A stretch of DNA of 64,000 bases from DASUBN01 sp964584665 (lineage in GTDB: Bacteria > Pseudomonadota > Gammaproteobacteria > Natronospirales > REEB76). The translations under genes and the position numbers were made by a program. A model generated the notes under the pieces. The model worked only from the letters and a program-made list of their open reading frames with translations, had not been told where the DNA came from and did no database searches. The DNA lies in NCBI GenBank assembly GCA_964584665.1, contig CAZPAO010000004.1, positions 69,382 to 133,381 of the forward strand. The letters run 5' to 3'. This document shows positions 25,226-33,863 of the stretch, one piece after another; within the stretch, counting starts at the first letter, position 1; every line of letters begins with the position of its first letter.

Positions 25226-25879
25226 TCAGAACTTGAAGCTGCGCGGCACGGCCGCGTTCTTCAGGGCCGGGAGATCGGTCTCGAACAGGCTCAGCCGCGA
25301 CCAGGAATCCTCGGCGGTGCGGGTGACGAGGATGGCCTCCATCGCCGGCGCGCGGCCCACCACCATGAACAGGCGGCCGCAGACGTTCAGGCGCTCCGCA
25401 TAGGCCTGCTGGAACTCCGGCAGGGAACCGGTGACGGCGATGACGTCGTAGCGCTGCGTCAGCCAGTCGAGCTTGGTGCCGTCACGGGTCTCGAGCTTCA
25501 CGTTCTTGAGGCCGAGCGCCTTCAGGGTCTTGCCGGCGTTCTCGGTGAAATCCGGGTGGATGTCCACCGAGAGCACCTCGCGCGCGCGCTTGGCGAGGCA
25601 GGCGGCGAAGAAACCGCTGCCGGTGCCGATCTCGAGCGCCGTCTCCAAAGGCTGCGGGTCCAGCGCCTGCAGCGCGCGGCCTTCCACCGAGGGCGCCATC
25701 ATGCATTCGCCGTGGGGCAGCGGGATGGGCGTATCCGCGTAGGCCACGTTGCTGTACAGCTCGGGCACGAAGCGGTCGCGCGGCAGCGTCTCGAACACGG
25801 CGAGCGCGCGTGCGTCGAGCACGTGCCAGGCGCGGATCTGCTGCTGGACCATCTGGGTGCGGGCGTCTTGCATATCCAT
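25226..25879 (-). CDS. Protein-L-isoaspartate O-methyltransferase family protein
   Basis: A 217-residue SAM-dependent methyltransferase of the PCMT family. The SAM-binding motif is ALEIGTGSGFFAACLA, followed by VLSVDIHPDF and VIAVTGSLPE. The family repairs isoaspartyl residues. This copy is of the tolC-linked type, in which the motif differs slightly from classical Pcm (GTGSGF rather than GTGSGY), so substrate is uncertain. ATG at 25879 was chosen because MDMQDARTQMVQQQIR matches the usual start; an alternative lies two codons later. Confidence 0.82.
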   Translation of the reverse strand: MDMQDARTQMVQQQIRAWHVLDARALAVFETLPRDRFVPELYSNVAYADTPIPLPHGECMMAPSVEGRALQALDPQPLETALEIGTGSGFFAACLAKRAREVLSVDIHPDFTENAGKTLKALGLKNVKLETRDGTKLDWLTQRYDVIAVTGSLPEFQQAYAERLNVCGRLFMVVGRAPAMEAILVTRTAEDSWSRLSLFETDLPALKNAAVPRSFKF

Positions 25880-25951
25880 GGGGTTTTCTGCGGAAAAACT
25901 AGGGTTTCTAGGCCGCAAAGGTTAAGCGCTTGAGGCTGGCTTGGCAAGGAA

Positions 25952-25977
25952 AACTGTCACCTGCGCGGGTGACAGTT
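25952..25977. repeat. Perfect 10-bp inverted repeat upstream of pcm-like gene and thiC
   Basis: AACTGTCACC (25952-25961) and GGTGACAGTT (25968-25977) are separated by TGCGCG. The element lies 73 nt upstream of the pcm-like start and about 40 nt upstream of the thiC -10 box. It lacks a T-run on either side, so an operator or extragenic palindrome is more likely than a terminator. Confidence 0.55.
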
Positions 25978-26016
25978 GTCAGTAACCCCATGGGAATCGC
26001 CTGTCCGGCGGGGAGG

Positions 26017-26022
26017 TATAAT
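26017..26022 (+). promoter_or_regulatory. Consensus -10 box of thiC
   Basis: A perfect TATAAT would place the transcript start at about 26029, just before the TPP riboswitch begins. No good -35 hexamer is visible at the usual spacing. The stretch 25880-26367 has no gene; it holds this promoter, the inverted repeat at 25952 and the riboswitch leader. Confidence 0.6.
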
Positions 26023-26044
26023 GTCCGCCGCGTCTCACCTGAGG

Positions 26045-26314
26045 CGCGAGGAAGCTGGGGGTGCCTTTCGAGGCTGAGACCCACCAGCACCTGCCAGACC
26101 TGCTGCGCTTGGTATGACTGCGTTGCGGGCGGGCCTCGGAATCCTCACGTACTAGCGGAAAGTACGCTCCGGTTCCTCGCCCACCCGCGCCTTGTCCTAC
26201 CTGCGCTCGCTACGGCCTGGCAGGCGCTGGGAACCCTTGGAACCTGGCCACTGTGCGCGGTCACCGGACAGTCACCCGGACACCGCGGACACACCGGCGA
26301 GGGAATGCTTCGCG
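26045..26314 (+). ncRNA. TPP riboswitch (THI element), interrupted by an inserted hairpin
   Basis: The 5' part carries GGGGGTGCC (26057-26065) and GGCTGAGA (26072-26079), the P2/P3 consensus of the TPP aptamer. The rest appears about 153 nt later as ACCCTTGGAACCTG (26233-26246), then CCGGCGAGGGAA (26294-26305). P1 closes between GAAGC (26051-26055) and GCTTC (26307-26311), showing that both ends belong to one structure. The insertion between CTGAGA and ACCC contains hairpin repeat copy B, and the P5 region is lengthened by short repeats. TPP should repress thiC if the aptamer still folds. Consensus UAAU in P5 is not clearly present, so function may be impaired. Confidence 0.7.
26084..26230. 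repeat. Long imperfect hairpin repeat, copy B, inside the TPP riboswitch
   Basis: The ends form a 17-bp inverted repeat with 15 matches: CCAGCACCTGCCAGACC (26084-26100) and GGCCTGGCAGGCGCTGG (26214-26230). The core is CGTACT (26148-26153), a 7-nt loop and AGTACG (26161-26166), flanked by GGAA (26138-26141) and TTCC (26173-26176). The interior aligns with copy A at 21772-21889. The outer arm is longer than in copy A. Confidence 0.8.
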
Positions 26315-26367
26315 GTGCGCGTCCCGGCCGCCTGCAATCCCTCGCATAAATGACGCGAGGATCGATC

Positions 26368-28212
<1,845 letters not shown>

Positions 28213-28298
28213 ACCGCCTTGGCAGGATCCGTGGGCCTTCTGTCCTTTTTGCCAGGGCGGGGAGGGCTAGAGTGCGTCATCCCCACGGAGGACCCACC

Positions 28299-28994
28299 AT
28301 GCGTTTCCTGCCGGTTACCGCCCTGCTGCTGCTGTGTCTAAGTCCCGTCGTGCGCGCCGATGCGCGCCTGGCGCCGCCCCATGCGGGGACCCTCAAGGTG
28401 GCGTTCGTGTTGAGCGAGCATGCCACCGTCATCGACTTCGCGGGCCCTTGGGATGTCTTCGAGAGCGCGCAGCTCGACGATAGCCAGGGCGGTTTCGAAC
28501 TCTATACGGTGGCCCCTTCCAAGGCTCCCTTGCATACCTCAGGCGGCAAGGGTTTCACCGTGCTGCCGGACTACGACTTCGATGATGCGCCGATGCCTGA
28601 CATCGTCGTCATCGGTGCGCAGCAGGGTGGACCCGGCCTCGATGCCTGGCTGCAGAAGGTGCATGCCCAGCACCACTTCATACTCTCGGTCTGCACCGGC
28701 GCCTTCAAGGTGGCGCGCGCGGGCCTGCTGGACGGGAAGGCCGCCACGACACACCATGATTTCTACGAAGACTTCGCGTCACAGTATCCGAAGGTGAGGC
28801 TGGTGCGTGACGTGCGTTACGTCCAGGCGGATCCGGATATCCTGGTGTCGGGCGGGGAGACGTCGGGTATAGACGCGGCGCTGCACCTGCTGGCGGACTA
28901 TTACGGCGAGACGGTGGCCCAGAAGACCGCCGATTACATGGAATACCAGGGTGCCGGCTGGAAGACCAACCGCGGGGTGACCGCGAAGCCCTGA
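28299..28994 (+). CDS. Secreted DJ-1/PfpI family protein
   Basis: A 231-residue exported protein. A signal peptide (MRFLPVTALLLLCLSPVVRA) precedes a DJ-1/PfpI domain. The nucleophile elbow cysteine is C132 in LSVCTGAFKVARAGLLDGK, and the N-terminal VIDFAGPWDVFE segment matches isonitrile-hydratase-like and GlxA-type members. Most DJ-1 proteins are cytosolic, so export is notable. ATG at 28299 follows CGGAGGA and begins the signal peptide. It converges with a GlxA-type regulator whose N-terminal domain is the same fold. Activity is unknown. Confidence 0.82.
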   Translation: MRFLPVTALLLLCLSPVVRADARLAPPHAGTLKVAFVLSEHATVIDFAGPWDVFESAQLDDSQGGFELYTVAPSKAPLHTSGGKGFTVLPDYDFDDAPMPDIVVIGAQQGGPGLDAWLQKVHAQHHFILSVCTGAFKVARAGLLDGKAATTHHDFYEDFASQYPKVRLVRDVRYVQADPDILVSGGETSGIDAALHLLADYYGETVAQKTADYMEYQGAGWKTNRGVTAKP

Positions 28995-29001
28995 GGCGGG
29001 T

Positions 29002-30030
29002 TCAGCCCGCGGGGCTGCGGAAACGCTGGCGGTAGTCGCTGGGAGAGACGCCCAGCTCCGCGATGAAGCTGCGGCGCATGGTCTCCTGGGTTCCGAAACC
29101 GCAGCGCCGCGATATCTGCGAGACCAGCAGGTCGTTCTCTTCCAGTTTCCGGCGCGCCGCTTCCAGGCGGATCTTGCCCACGTAGGCCGCCGGGGTCATG
29201 CCCACGCTCTGGGTGAAGCGGCGGGCGAAGTTGCGCTCGCTCATGGCTGCCCGCGCCGCGAGCCTGGGCACGGAGAGATCATGGTCCAGATGTTCCAGCA
29301 TCCACAGCTGCAGCTCACGCAGTTTGTCCTCCTCGCTGAACTGCGCCGCCAGCTGCGCGCTGAACTGGGACTGGCCACCGGGACGCTTGAGGAACATCAC
29401 CAGCATCTGGGCGGTGGCGAGAGCCACCGGCTGGCCCCAATCCTCCTCCACCATGGCGAGCGCCATGTCGATGCCGGCCGTGATCCCCGCCGAGGTGTAG
29501 ATGTTGCCGTCCCGCACGAAGATGGCGTCCGGCCGCACCTTGATGGAGGGACCGAGACGCAACAGATGCGCGATGTCGTCCCAGTGGGTGGTGGCGGCGC
29601 GGCCCTTGAGCATGCCTGCCATGGCCAGGATCAGGGCGCCGTTGCACACGGAGCCGAGGCGCATGACCCTGGGCGCGAGCCGGCGGATCCAATCCAGCAC
29701 AGCCTCGTCTTCCATCACGTCGAAGACGCCGATGCCGCCGGCGATGAGCAGGGTATCGGCACCGGATACCTCGCGATAGCTGCGTTCGGCGACGATGCGC
29801 AGGCCGGAAGAGGTCATGAACGCGCCCGCCTTCAGGCCCACCAGCTCCACCGAGTACGCCGGCGTGCGGCTGATGCCCCGCTCTTGCAACAGACGCGAAG
29901 CGCGCGCGAACGCTTCCAAGGGGCCCGTGATGTCCAGCATCTGGGCGTCGGGATAACCCAGCATCACCACCCGATGGGGGCGGCCCTGGGCCGGGGCATG
30001 CTTGCGGGAGGTGGGCTTCTTGGCGGGCAT
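29002..30030 (-). CDS. GlxA-family AraC-type transcriptional regulator
   Basis: A 342-residue regulator. The N-terminal DJ-1/PfpI-like domain (about 18-190) has the elbow cysteine C129 in LGSVCNGALILAMAGMLKG. The C-terminal AraC/XylS double helix-turn-helix (about 235-335) has LAARAAMSERNFARRFTQSVGMTPAAYV and ISRRCGFGTQETMRRSF. The family is activated by small metabolites through the DJ-1-like domain. It is divergent from a cyclase-RidA operon (start codons about 100 nt apart) and convergent with a secreted DJ-1 protein, so both are plausible targets. Confidence 0.9.
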   Translation of the reverse strand: MPAKKPTSRKHAPAQGRPHRVVMLGYPDAQMLDITGPLEAFARASRLLQERGISRTPAYSVELVGLKAGAFMTSSGLRIVAERSYREVSGADTLLIAGGIGVFDVMEDEAVLDWIRRLAPRVMRLGSVCNGALILAMAGMLKGRAATTHWDDIAHLLRLGPSIKVRPDAIFVRDGNIYTSAGITAGIDMALAMVEEDWGQPVALATAQMLVMFLKRPGGQSQFSAQLAAQFSEEDKLRELQLWMLEHLDHDLSVPRLAARAAMSERNFARRFTQSVGMTPAAYVGKIRLEAARRKLEENDLLVSQISRRCGFGTQETMRRSFIAELGVSPSDYRQRFRSPAG

Positions 30031-30131
30031 GGTTTGAGTATGGGTAGCCGGCGTCTTTGCCGAAAAGACAAATATCCCACAAATCCTGCCATCGTGTCCG
30101 GAGCCGCCGGGCCTTCCGCTAGACTCGCGCC

Positions 30132-30779
30132 ATGAAGCGTCTCATCGACCTCAGTCATACCGTCGAGCACGGCATGATCACCTACCGGGGCCTGCCGGCT
30201 CCCATCGTCTGCGATTTCCTATCGCGGGAGGCTTCCAAGCAGAAGTATGCGGAAGGCACCACCTTCCACATGGGCAAGATCGAGATGATCTCCAACACCG
30301 GCACCTATGTGGACGCGCCCTTCCACCGCTATGCGGATGGGAAGGACTTGTCCGAGCTGCCGCTGGAGTCCCTGGCGGACCTGGAAGGCGTGGTGGTCCA
30401 TACCCGAAGCGTGGCCAATGGTCCGGAGTTGTTCGCCGGGGTCGACGTGACAGGCAAGGCGGTATTGATCCATACGGGCTGGGCTCAGCACTGGCGCACG
30501 GACCGGTACTTCGAGGGGCATCCTTATCTCACCGAAGCGGCGGCGGCCCGGCTCAAGGACAGGGGCGCGCGGTTCGTGGGCATCGATTCCCTCAACATCG
30601 ACGGTACCGAGACGGGAGCCCGCCCGGTACACTCGTTGTTGCTGGGCGCGGGCATCCCCATCTGCGAGCATATGTGCAGCCTGGAGCAACTGCCGGATTC
30701 CGGTTTCCGCTTCCACGCGGCGCCGGTGAAGGTGAAGGGTTTCGGCACGTTCCCCGTCAGGGCCTACGCCGTCGTCTGA
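30132..30779 (+). CDS. Cyclase family / kynurenine formamidase-like protein
   Basis: A 215-residue protein of the metal-dependent cyclase (KynB-like) family. The family's metal motif HxGTHxDxPxH is present but altered: N55-T-G-T-Y59-V-D61-A-P-F-H65, so two expected histidines are Asn and Tyr. The C-terminal signature DSLNIDGTETGARPVHSLLL and the CEHM segment are intact. Loss of metal ligands could mean a different metal site or substrate. It is followed after 16 nt by a RidA-type gene, most likely as one operon under the divergent GlxA-type regulator. Confidence 0.85.
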   Translation: MKRLIDLSHTVEHGMITYRGLPAPIVCDFLSREASKQKYAEGTTFHMGKIEMISNTGTYVDAPFHRYADGKDLSELPLESLADLEGVVVHTRSVANGPELFAGVDVTGKAVLIHTGWAQHWRTDRYFEGHPYLTEAAAARLKDRGARFVGIDSLNIDGTETGARPVHSLLLGAGIPICEHMCSLEQLPDSGFRFHAAPVKVKGFGTFPVRAYAVV

Positions 30780-30795
30780 TCCCAAGGAGCAAGGC

Positions 30796-31176
30796 GTGAC
30801 CAAAGAGATCGTCCATACCGACCAAGCCCCCAAGTCTTTCGCCGGCTACAGCCAGGCGGTGAAGGCGGCGGGGCTGGTGTTCGTCTCGGGGCAAGGCCCC
30901 ATGGATCCCGCCACCGGCGAAGTGCGCGGCGAGACCATCCAGGAGCAGACGCGTCAGTGCCTGACCAACGTGGAAGCTGTGCTGCGTGCGGCGGGCAGTT
31001 CACTGGACAAGGTGGTGAGCGCCACCTTCATCCTGGCGGAGGAGAGCGACTTCGCCGGCATGAACGAGGAATGGGGCAGGTGGTTCATCAAGGATCCGCC
31101 GGCGCGGCAGGGCGCCAAGCTGCCGGTCCGCCCGAAGGGCATGAAGGTCTCCATCGCGGTGATCGCGGAGGCCTGA
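30796..31176 (+). CDS. RidA family protein (reactive imine/enamine deaminase family)
   Basis: A 126-residue YjgF/YER057c/UK114 protein. The pattern VSGQGPMDPATGEVRG, the helix with QCLTNVEAVLRAAGSSLDKVVSATFIL and PPARQ with R104 match RidA. The glutamate usual in the C-terminal VEIE segment of archetypal RidA is not seen (VSIAVIAEA), suggesting a Rid subgroup that may not have classic imine deaminase activity. The start is GTG at 30796 with AAGGAG 7 nt upstream. It is probably co-transcribed with the cyclase-like gene. Confidence 0.9.
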   Translation: MTKEIVHTDQAPKSFAGYSQAVKAAGLVFVSGQGPMDPATGEVRGETIQEQTRQCLTNVEAVLRAAGSSLDKVVSATFILAEESDFAGMNEEWGRWFIKDPPARQGAKLPVRPKGMKVSIAVIAEA

Positions 31177-31180
31177 GCCC

Positions 31181-31558
31181 TCATTCTTCCTCGTCGTCCG
31201 ACCCGGGTGCTTCCTGCGCCTCGCGGGCGTCGGCTTCATCCGCCAGCAATATCTGATCCTGCCCGAAACCCGTCGGCGGCCGCTGGTCCGCCGGCGGTTC
31301 GAAGGATTCCGGATCGTAACCGCCATCGCCGTCTTCCACCGGTTCCAGCGCGCCGCTCCAATCCTCCGGTGCCGCGGTGAGTGCGATATCTAGGCACTGC
31401 CATTCCTCTCCATCGTACGCAGCCACGCCGCCGTCCAGGTACTGGACCTCGATCGAATCTTCGTCGCGCGCCACGACCTTGAACTGCTGTTCGTTCGCGA
31501 GATCCAGATACCACTGACCGATCATCGGCCTCACTCGTGCTTCGTCCAATAGGGTCAT
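31181..31558 (-). CDS. Small acidic protein, DUF6763-like
   Basis: A 125-residue cytosolic protein. The N-terminal 60 residues (PMIGQWYLDLANEQQFKVVARDEDSIEVQYLDG) resemble a small beta domain found as hypothetical proteins in gammaproteobacteria, probably DUF6763. The rest is strongly acidic and disordered, ending GSDDEEE. No function is known. It ends 5 nt from the convergent RidA gene. The start (ATG at 31558) is the first Met of the conserved part. Confidence 0.65.
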   Translation of the reverse strand: MTLLDEARVRPMIGQWYLDLANEQQFKVVARDEDSIEVQYLDGGVAAYDGEEWQCLDIALTAAPEDWSGALEPVEDGDGGYDPESFEPPADQRPPTGFGQDQILLADEADAREAQEAPGSDDEEE

Positions 31559-31751
31559 GGCGTGCTACTCCGTAGATGTATACACACAGTACGCCCGTAC
31601 GCGTGCGACATGCATTCAGGAGAAACCCTGCAGCCATTTAACCGTGCGAACACATCCGGCACGGGTGCTTCCGGATACGTGACAGGCATCAACCATGCGC
31701 AGAGCCCGCGCCGGTAGAGTCGCCGTGTGTACCATTGCAGGAGCAGACTAA

Positions 31752-32390
31752 ATGAAGACCAAAGCACTGTTGATCACTGCTGTGGCGTTCGCTCTCGGGC
31801 TGCCGCTCGCCGCCCAAGCCGACGACTGGGGGAACAACGGCGAGTGGTGGAATCAGGGATTCGTCGGACTTGATATCGGCAGCGCCCATCACGGCGGTTC
31901 GCGTAACGGCACCATCCCGGGCTTCACCAACGACGTGAGCGACAACGACACGGGTTATCGCATCAACCTCGGCTACCAGTTCAACCGCGTGTGGGCCCTG
32001 GAAGCGGGCTACGTGGACCTGGGCCGGACGCGTCTGGTCGAGAGCGGGCCCGGCGGAAGTTTCACGGGTGAGCGCAAGGCGCGCGGCTTCGTGATCGATG
32101 GCACCGCCATGCTGCCGTTCACCGACACCTTCTCCGGTTTCCTGCGCCTCGGCACCATCGATGCGCATGTGCAGGAGAACGATACTTCGGTGGGCACCAT
32201 CACGGTGCCGTCCAGCAACACCACCAGCGATGACTGGCGCGCCACCTACGGCGTCGGCCTCGACTGGCGTGTGGCGGACCACGTGAGCCTGCGTCTGGGC
32301 TGGGACCAGTATCACCAGCTCGGCAACGACAGCGATGTGGGCAAGGACAACGTGAACTTCACCAGCCTGGGTGTGGTGTTCCGGTTCTGA
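31752..32390 (+). CDS. Outer membrane beta-barrel protein (OmpA-like barrel)
   Basis: A 212-residue exported porin-like protein. The signal peptide is MKTKALLITAVAFALGLPLAAQA, cleaved before DDWGNN. The body is made of alternating-pattern beta strands typical of an 8-stranded barrel (GYRINLGYQFNRVWALEAGYVDLG) and ends in FRF, the C-terminal aromatic signature recognised by the BAM complex. No peptidoglycan-binding domain follows. The function is unknown. A strong terminator follows at 32416. Confidence 0.85.
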   Translation: MKTKALLITAVAFALGLPLAAQADDWGNNGEWWNQGFVGLDIGSAHHGGSRNGTIPGFTNDVSDNDTGYRINLGYQFNRVWALEAGYVDLGRTRLVESGPGGSFTGERKARGFVIDGTAMLPFTDTFSGFLRLGTIDAHVQENDTSVGTITVPSSNTTSDDWRATYGVGLDWRVADHVSLRLGWDQYHQLGNDSDVGKDNVNFTSLGVVFRF

Positions 32391-32415
32391 CGCTCGACGC
32401 ATCCGCGAAGGATGG

Positions 32416-32445
32416 AAGGCCCGGAGCGATCCGGGCCTTTCTTTT
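32416..32445 (+). terminator. Rho-independent terminator of the barrel protein gene
   Basis: A perfect 10-bp stem, AAGGCCCGGA (32416-32425) and TCCGGGCCTT (32430-32439), with a GCGA loop, followed by TCTTTT. Confidence 0.9.
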
Positions 32446-32490
32446 AGGGACTGCTAGACTTCCGGTGTCGTCCCCGTTGGAGCGTCGGCC

Positions 32491-32970
32491 ATGCGTATCC
32501 TCTGTTTCCTGCTCCTCCTCGCATCCGCCTATGGCAGCGCGGCGGCGGCCGATCCTGCGCCTGCGGCGGACGACCAGCGCTATGCCGACCTCGGCTGCGG
32601 GCGCCCCGGCCTGGACGATGCCACCCAGGCACGCTGCGCCCAGCTGGACCTGGCAAGCGCCAAGAAGGAGATGGCTGAGGTCTATCAGCAGGTGCTGCAG
32701 CACTATGCTGCGGACACCCAGTTCCTCATCAAGCTGAAGGCATCCCAGGCCGCCTGGTCCGCCTACTTCGATGCCGAGATGGCGGCGCTCTATCCGGATC
32801 CGCGCGGCGTGGCGGCCTATGGTTCCAGTTTCCCCTCCTGCGATGCCTCGGCGGCGGCCTACCTCATCGCGCGGCGGACCCAGGAGTTGCGCCGGTGGCT
32901 GGAGGGCGCCCAGGAGGGGGATGTGTGCGCGGGATCCATCCATATCCAAGATGGCGGCTCGGCGGACTGA
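32491..32970 (+). CDS. Secreted DUF1311 / LprI-like protein
   Basis: A 159-residue exported protein with signal peptide MRILCFLLLLASAYGSAAAA. The mature part matches the DUF1311/LprI pattern: a first Cys in DLGCGRPG, a second in ARCAQLDLASAKKEMAEVYQ, a long helix and SFPSCDASAAAYLIARRTQEL. The family includes the mycobacterial lysozyme inhibitor LprI, but most members are uncharacterised. It is 41 nt upstream of a MAPEG-family gene on the same strand. Confidence 0.8.
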   Translation: MRILCFLLLLASAYGSAAAADPAPAADDQRYADLGCGRPGLDDATQARCAQLDLASAKKEMAEVYQQVLQHYAADTQFLIKLKASQAAWSAYFDAEMAALYPDPRGVAAYGSSFPSCDASAAAYLIARRTQELRRWLEGAQEGDVCAGSIHIQDGGSAD

Positions 32971-33010
32971 CCGGGGTGGTCTAGACTGGGTCACCACCCG
33001 GAGAAATCCC

Positions 33011-33430
33011 ATGCACCCTGAATCCATCTTCGCGCCGGTCCTCGTGCTGGTGCTCCTGACCTTCGCGGTCATGGGCTACATGGGCTTCAAGCGCTTCCAC
33101 GCCGGCTTCGCCGGGCGGGTGAAGGGAGGGGACTTCCGCTACGGCGAGACCGCCAACGTGCCGCCTGACGTAGTGGTGGCAAACCGTAACTTCATGAATC
33201 TGCTGGAAGCGCCCGTCCTCTTCTATGTCGTCTGTCTCGCCGCCTATGCGACGCAGAGTGTGACGGCCGTCACACTCTGGCTGGCCTGGGTCTATGTGCT
33301 GCTGCGGGTGGCCCATACCGGCATCCACCTGGCCTATAACCGCATCCTCTATAGGTTCGCCGCCTATGCCTCGAGCAACGTAGTGTTGCTGGCCCTGTGG
33401 CTGTGGTTCGGCGCCACGCTGTTCGGCTAG
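33011..33430 (+). CDS. MAPEG family membrane protein
   Basis: A 139-residue protein with four hydrophobic helices at about residues 7-26, 56-80, 82-102 and 116-137. The conserved NFMNLLEAPVLFYVVCLAAY and VYVLLRVAHTGIHLAYNRILYRF segments are typical of bacterial MAPEG proteins. The family covers membrane-bound glutathione transferases and related enzymes; the bacterial role is unclear. ATG at 33011 starts directly before the first helix. Confidence 0.88.
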   Translation: MHPESIFAPVLVLVLLTFAVMGYMGFKRFHAGFAGRVKGGDFRYGETANVPPDVVVANRNFMNLLEAPVLFYVVCLAAYATQSVTAVTLWLAWVYVLLRVAHTGIHLAYNRILYRFAAYASSNVVLLALWLWFGATLFG

Positions 33431-33459
33431 ACTGTGAAGGTAGTAGGAGGGGTGTCCGC

Positions 33460-33855
33460 GTGAGTTCCGAGAAGAGGCCCATCGTCGTCGCAGGCAAGCG
33501 CTACGGCAGCATCGAGGAGATGCCGGCTGAAGTGCGCCGCGTCTATGACCTGGCGCGGGCCTCCCAGGAGGAAGCCTCCACCGCGGCTCCGGTGAAGCTC
33601 GTGTTCAACGGCAAGGAATACGAGGGCCTGGACAGTATGCCGCCGGAGGTGCGCAAGCTGTACCAGACCCAGCAGGTTGCCATGGAGACCTACCGGGACT
33701 TCAGCGTGGACGCCACCACGCCCCGGGCCGCCAAGGTGAACGAGCCGCCGGCCCAGCGCATGGAAGAAGTGAAACAACCTTTCTTCAAGAAATACATGTG
33801 GCCCCTGCTCATCCTCGGGGTCATCATCATCGTCGTCCTCGTTATATTCATCTAG
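33460..33855 (+). CDS. Small tail-anchored protein with duplicated motif
   Basis: A 131-residue protein of unknown function. Two copies of one motif are visible: residues 8-33 (IVVAGKRYGSIEEMPAEVRRVYD) and 48-70 (VFNGKEYEGLDSMPPEVRKLYQT), sharing V/F-x-GK-x-Y-x3-(D/E)-x-MPxEVR(K/R)xY. A Pro-rich linker leads to a C-terminal hydrophobic helix (113-131) that ends the protein, so it is probably anchored in the inner membrane with the repeats in the cytosol. The start is GTG at 33460, 9 nt after AGGAGG. A possible co-transcription partner is the MAPEG gene 29 nt upstream. Confidence 0.75.
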   Translation: MSSEKRPIVVAGKRYGSIEEMPAEVRRVYDLARASQEEASTAAPVKLVFNGKEYEGLDSMPPEVRKLYQTQQVAMETYRDFSVDATTPRAAKVNEPPAQRMEEVKQPFFKKYMWPLLILGVIIIVVLVIFI

Positions 33856-33863
33856 TCGCGCGT

